A stretch of 64,000 bases of DNA from Cristatella mucedo (Eukaryota; Bryozoa; Phylactolaemata; Cristatellidae). Positions within the stretch are counted from its first letter, which is position 1, and every line of letters begins with the position of its first letter. Where the stretch lies: the NCBI GenBank assembly GCA_009760855.2, contig WPIO01000013.1, positions 5,604,001 to 5,668,000 of the forward strand, read 5' to 3'. The notes beneath the pieces are model-generated. The model saw only the letters and a program-made list of their open reading frames with translations. It was not told the origin of the DNA and searched no databases. The translations under genes were made by a program, and so were the position numbers. This document shows, in pieces, positions 59,282 to 64,000 of the stretch.

Positions 59282-59530
59282 ATGCCGCGAGGAGTAACCG
59301 CGGTACGCCGTACGAGTTTAGCCAACCACTGCGAGAATGCAAAGTCGCCTGCCGTCGTGCGCTCGCCACCGGAGTATTCGCAGCGGTCGTCCGACCGCTC
59401 AATCCACATCAAGCGTGAGCTGCCCGACGATTTCTCCGACGCCGTCGTCGACTTCGCCGGCGCCGGTTGCACGCCGCGCGGGCCGCGAGGCGAAGCGAGG
59501 ATAAAAGCGGAGGTGGTCAGAACCCCACAG
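59282..59530 (+). CDS. E2F: E2F exon 1
   Basis: ATG at 59282 opens [17 protein letters not shown]; donor GTATTT after codon CAG in phase 0. High GC, and no upstream in-frame start is obvious. The N-terminus of E2Fs is poorly conserved, so this start is chosen by ORF and phase alone. Confidence 0.72.
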
Positions 59531-62500
59531 GTATTTCGTTGCCGACGTCGCCACGTAAGGCGCGGGTTTTCGTTTCGGTTCATTTGATTTGCACGCCGAC
59601 GCCGCCGGGCCACCCGGCGTTCTGTCCTTCCACGCCAGCACCTTCCGCTCGTGACTCGTTCGTGTGGCTTACGGAAGGGGGGGGGGAGAGAACCGCCAGT
59701 AGCCGTTAATCAGCTTTCTTTGGATTGCATTTAATCTCTACGACAATTTAGAAGCTACCGTCCAGCCTGGCTTCCGTTTTTTTTTTATTTCGCCAACTCG
59801 GGATCCGCGTGGGCGACTTACTGACGCGCCAGGACTCCAAACGATTGTAATTAAAACCTGCTGCCCGCTCCGAGCACGTGGCCATCGGCATAGGTCACCA
59901 TTTTGCGGTAGATTATGTCCCCATCGATTCGAAAGGGTTCGCCTCGTAGTGAAATACAGCCGCTGCGGCCTGCCATTTTTATAATTTTCGGCATTTCGAA
60001 GCTCAGTGGGCGCCGCGTGCGACCGCCTAGCAGCCGTTGACCAACTGGCCTAGCTGCACGTCTTGTAAATCCATGCTTGCTTCTTTAGACATGCTGCTTC
60101 CCATGTCTTTCGATCTCCTTGCACCCTCGTGCGTGTTGCTTGTCCCACGCGGTGCCTGACGGCGTTACTTCTTTCACAGGCAAAACGGAGGCTTGAGCTA
60201 GACATCACGTACGTGGCAGACGGCGATTTTTTCAAGTCCCCGAAGACAAGGAAGAGAGCCCGGTCCGAATCAGGAAGTTCGAGTAAGTCTGCAGCAGACT
60301 GCCACTTGAATGAGTTCCTGGTTTCCTATAGTCCACGTTTGATGCCGTGTATAGTGTTCTCGGAGAGCTGAATCTCTTTCTAGGCACTGTACATATGATA
60401 TCTATCTACTCTCGTGGCTGCAGCAGCAAATGTTGCATCCATGCTCCCTTGCGCACCACTCGTGACTAGAACGTTCGGCCATTTGACATGGTTAGCCTAG
60501 TCGAGAAAAGCGAGTTTGGGTGATGCCCCCTTTGTGAGAGCTATCAAATGAAGGGGAGATGACATGTCGGTCGGTCGTATGCTGTCTGCAACCCTGCAAA
60601 ATCGGGGCTTGGAATTAAAGCGAGTTTTCTATTGTGAAGCCAAAGCAGCTTTTGATATGCATAAGGTTTTCATGATCGATAACGTTCGTGTTTAGCGACC
60701 AGCTGAGCGTGAGCTTAGCTCGAGCAGAATGTGGCAGAACAGCGGTCGAGTAAGTAGTGCTGTCATCAACGATTTTCTCCTACAGCAGACTTGGGTAGGC
60801 TTGCAGGCTTAGACTTAGTGATGCAATCTTCTCCCTGCAGACAGCTTGATTTCCCGTGTGCATGAATGAGCACACATGAAGGGTCTGCGCTGTCTTGCTG
60901 CACTTGCCACAGGGAGGCTGGCCGGCCACAGAGTATTGCTGGCTTTTGCAGAGAGCAGGTCATTCGTGTCCCGTGCTGGCAGAGCCGGAGCATCTGCACA
61001 CTCGTCTAATCTAGGCCTGCCCTTGTGCACATGTGCGCCTGTTTACTGGACGACGACAGACCGCTAACGTTGCCCGAGCTGCTGCCGCAGTCGAAAATTC
61101 ATGCTTACAGAAGCTTTTAGGGCCCATGTCTCGCATTCCTTCATTTGTGCTTTTGAATGGATTGGTATGTTTTCTGGTCATAGGCTGGCAGACTCTGCAC
61201 GCGCGCTCCCTCCCTTTCTCTTCCACCGAAGGCACCATGCTTCCACGACCGAAAGTGATGCCGGCCTCGGTCTCTGGTACGACAGCTCGGTGGGCATGTT
61301 AGCTTTGCGTGCACTTCTTTCGGGTATTCTTTAAAGGAACCGAGGCAATCCTGAATTCTCAGTACGGTATCCTACAGATAAGACATGTTTGCTCTGGTCT
61401 GGCTGAGGATGGGTGCACAAGCTTGGCTCATTGACCTGGCCCGGTTGGTCAGATACCGAGTGGGTGTGCGCTTGTGAGTCTGGAGATCCTATACTTGCAG
61501 CTGCTTGTTAGCTCTGTTTTCCTAGATAAGTCGCCCGAGGTTACTGCATTCAGCCGGCTCTGCGACAGATCAGACACAGGCCTGTGGGGGAAAATATTTC
61601 AAATGCATTTGTATGGCGAACACAGTGTGTCCTGCTGTGGGCTCGGACCTCCTTACTTTTTTCTTGCTTAGGCGTATTGCTGCTCGAGTCCTTGCGGCCG
61701 ATTGAGCAGCAGCCAGCTGGATTGTGGCATCTAGCAGCATCATGTCCCGGAATGCTGATGTCGAGAGCGGTCCTGTCATCTTTTTGAACTTACATTGATA
61801 ATAAAAGTTAGCCGTTTGCTTATCTCGTTTTCTTTTTCCATTACTCTAAATAGCCTTCCATTTATCATTTCGAGTGATTCAAAGAGTACTCAAACCCAGT
61901 CCTGGTGTCAGCAGAAACGATGGATTTCGTCAGCTAATGGTGCCTGCATGTCCTTGTGGCCAGCGATGCACATCCTTACTTGTCATATCGTGGCTTGTGA
62001 GCAGTTGATGTAGACTTAAGAAACTTGTGGGTGATGCCGAATAGTAAAGAAGTGTCGTAGCAAGCAACCTCAGCCACGAATCCTCTTTTCGATGACAATG
62101 TGATTGCTCTGTTGCTCTTGGTAGAATAGCTGATACTGCCCAAAATGCTTACCCTGACCTTTGCCACGACTTATATCCATAACATCTAGTTGAACTACTG
62201 CTGTTGCATCAGCTTTCTTGGGCTATATAGTTACTATAGATTACGTGCCCCATTGTTATTTTGTAAAGACATGACATCGGCCTTTGCTTTGCAGGTCCTT
62301 GATACATGCCAAACTTGACTCCATAATTCTCATGCCGTCATAATAATACATTGTGTAGTGTGCTCTTATAGTGTATAGAGAACTGAATCTCTTTCTAGGC
62401 ATTTTTAAAATGTTATACGTTCTCCTACTGCCAGATCTGGTTCTTCCTTACCAGTGATTCACCGGTATTTCTGTTGACGTGCCTTATCCACTGTCTTCTT

Positions 62501-63981
62501 TATGTCCATTCACACTTCTGCTTTGTTGCTTCGAATAGATGCTGTTGGCAAATGATTGTGCACTGAGAGCTGTTTTAACTGTTGTTGGACAGTTGACCAT
62601 TTCACCGAGCACTAAGTCGCCTGGGTTTGTGGATTTCTGAGGGCATTATAAAAATGTATTGTTATTATTATTACGAGTGGCAACTTGTGCATTCGTTGCT
62701 TTCTCAGATACATGTAGTCCAGATAGTTAGATGCGGTTGCTTTGGAAGGAGTGGGACAGAATCAAGCTGTACAATTAGGAGTAGAAACTTCGCATGGCTC
62801 TTCGCTCTTAGATTGCAAGCAATCGAAGCTGCTTTTGCAATAAGGGCTGGTTTCCTTTTCAAGATGCTGACGAATCTAACGTGGTGAGCTTAGCTGTAGA
62901 TGTGATGGGTACAGTGGTTTGTAATAATTCAACATACAATTTTGTTTTGCCTCTGGTTCTACCGTATGGGTATGACTTGCCATCCAATACTGCAATGTCT
63001 ATTTATAGAGTACCCTATTGTGTATTATAATATTTACCCTATTTTTTAATTCAGCTCGGTCACCATGTGACAAGACGAGGTATGACACTTCGCTGGGAAA
63101 ACTAACGAAGAAATTCGTGGAGCTGATGAAGTCTGCACCAGATGGGGTATTTGTTGCTTGTGTGTTGCCTTGCTTGCTGAACATCGAACCAGCTGTACCC
63201 ACCCACCCTTGAATAGCAATAATTGGTGATGCAATGAGATTGCATTGCAACTTTTATTGTTAGGTACTGGACCTGAACCGGGCTGCAGAACACTTGGATG
63301 TTCAGAAGAGACGAATCTATGATATAACTAATGTCCTGGAAGGCATTAACTTAATAGTTAAGAAATCAAAAAACAACATCCAATGGACGTGAGTATACCA
63401 GTTAAAACAGTCTGCACTTAAAATGATCGGGTTGAACATACGATGCATCAAGTTTATGTCCTGTGGTCGGTACTGCTCGATGTCTCTTGTCTGCTCTCTT
63501 GCACTCTGCTGCCGACTTGGACCGGACCAGTCGGGTCGCATTCAAGCCGATAAAGGCACTGTCGCAGGGAAGCAATTTTTTGATGTGCTTCACCACTGTC
63601 AATCACAAGTGCTCACACTCGTGGGATTGTGTCAGTCTTGCACGTTGCATTGTAGTCGTCACCTATTGCCTAATGACTAAGGCAAAACATTTTCATGTTG
63701 GCCCGGGGTCGACCAGTCATCATTGCAGATGCTTAAAGGGTACCGAGGGCCCTTTCTGGAGCATGCTATCCTACTTAATTGAAGGGGCTGTTAGAGCCCT
63801 CGTGTCCCTCGCCACCCTGCGGCGATTTCGCTGACCGCTATCCATTGACTAAATCCATCGACAGAGTGTGAAATCTCAAGTCGCCTCTCTGCATCTTTTA
63901 GAGGTGGCAACATGCTTCTCGGCTGCTGCGACGACGACGACGATGACGACGAGATGCTCGACGTGATCGGATCGTATTCGG
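59282..63981 (+). CDS. E2F: E2F1/2/3-type transcription factor, N-terminal half
   Basis: Exons 59282-59530, 60180-60282, 63055-63146, 63264-63388 and 63902-63981 join in consistent phase (0, 1, 0, 2, 1). Order in the protein: a low-complexity N-terminus with [17 protein letters not shown], the cyclin A/CDK2-binding RxL motif of activator E2Fs; a basic patch KTRKRARSE; the winged-helix DNA-binding domain [20 protein letters not shown] / [20 protein letters not shown] / [20 protein letters not shown] containing the [13 protein letters not shown] recognition helix; then GGNMLLGCC and seven Asp. The leucine zipper, marked box and Rb-binding tail must lie beyond the window. The RxL motif places it with E2F1/2/3 rather than E2F4-8. 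It activates S-phase genes with DP partners in the nucleus. Confidence 0.93.
60180..60282 (+). CDS. E2F: E2F exon 2 (RxL motif)
   Basis: Acceptor TTTCACAG; phase 0 [20 protein letters not shown] and [14 protein letters not shown]; donor GTAAGT in phase 1. Confidence 0.9.
60330..60410 (-). mobile_element. LINE-A tail fragment, inverted
   Basis: GAGCTGAATCTCTTTCTAGG followed by ACTGTACATATGA corresponds to the inverted LINE-A tail, in E2F intron 2. Confidence 0.55.
60480..63050. other. E2F intron 2, mostly unique
   Basis: Contains two more short LINE-A tail-like pieces (62365-62410 inverted; 62635-62675 direct with GTTATTATTATT). No other coding or RNA feature seen. Confidence 0.45.
63055..63146 (+). 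CDS. E2F: E2F exon 3 (start of DNA-binding domain)
   Basis: Acceptor TTAATTCAG; two bases complete Thr, then [20 protein letters not shown] and [10 protein letters not shown]; donor GTATTT in phase 0. Confidence 0.95.
63264..63388 (+). CDS. E2F: E2F exon 4 (recognition helix)
   Basis: Acceptor TTGTTAG, phase 0, [20 protein letters not shown] then [20 protein letters not shown]; donor GTGAGT in phase 2. Confidence 0.96.
63902..63981 (+). CDS. E2F: E2F exon 5 (Asp-rich linker)
   Basis: Acceptor CATCTTTTAG; one base completes Thr, then GGNMLLGCC, seven Asp and [10 protein letters not shown]; donor GTATGT in phase 1. Confidence 0.85.
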
Positions 63982-64000
63982 GTATGTATCACATAAGACC

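Overview
This is a window of animal nuclear DNA, not microbial. It has spliced genes with GT/AG introns, tRNA-derived SINEs, truncated non-LTR retrotransposons (LINEs) ending in TTA-rich tails, DNA-transposon relics and very long CT/GA/GT/CA microsatellites. An E2F1/2/3-type E2F and two motile-cilium genes (DNAAF5, VWA3A) point to a metazoan with motile cilia. The repeats look invertebrate rather than mammalian, but I cannot name the species. No CRISPR array, operon or prokaryotic signal is present.

Three genes can be read by joining exons whose splice phases agree. (1) 64-5948, plus strand: the last three coding exons of DNAAF5 (HEATR2), a HEAT-repeat dynein-arm assembly factor. The gene begins upstream of the window. 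(2) About 8569-44598, minus strand: VWA3A, 22 well to moderately supported exons giving about 1,185 codons, with three successive von Willebrand A modules. Its first exon(s) are only tentative, and its 3' end is ambiguous between two stops. DNAAF5 and VWA3A lie tail to tail. (3) 59282 to past the window end, plus strand: an E2F1/2/3-like transcription factor, with the cyclin-binding RxL motif, the whole winged-helix DNA-binding domain and an aspartate-rich linker. Consensus E2F sites and an E-box lie upstream of its start codon.

The rest is intronic and intergenic DNA with at least three LINE families (called A, B and C here; all CR1/L2-like by the C-terminal part of their reverse-transcriptase ORF), two tRNA-derived SINE families (A and B), an internally deleted pogo-like DNA transposon (14540-15035), a broken BED-finger hAT-like transposase (45340-46805), a decayed orphan repeat-protein gene (53327-54190) and Helitron-like ends (52888, 56375). 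The 45-59 kb interval between VWA3A and E2F is almost wholly such material.

The observations most worth checking are: the 3' tail shared by SINE-B and LINE-A; the conserved palindrome inside SINE-A; the GC-AG intron in VWA3A; the complementary CU/GA tracts on either side of DNAAF5 exon 2; the E2F-site cluster upstream of E2F; and the possible Helitron spanning 52.9-56.4 kb. I found no convincing wholly new molecular system.
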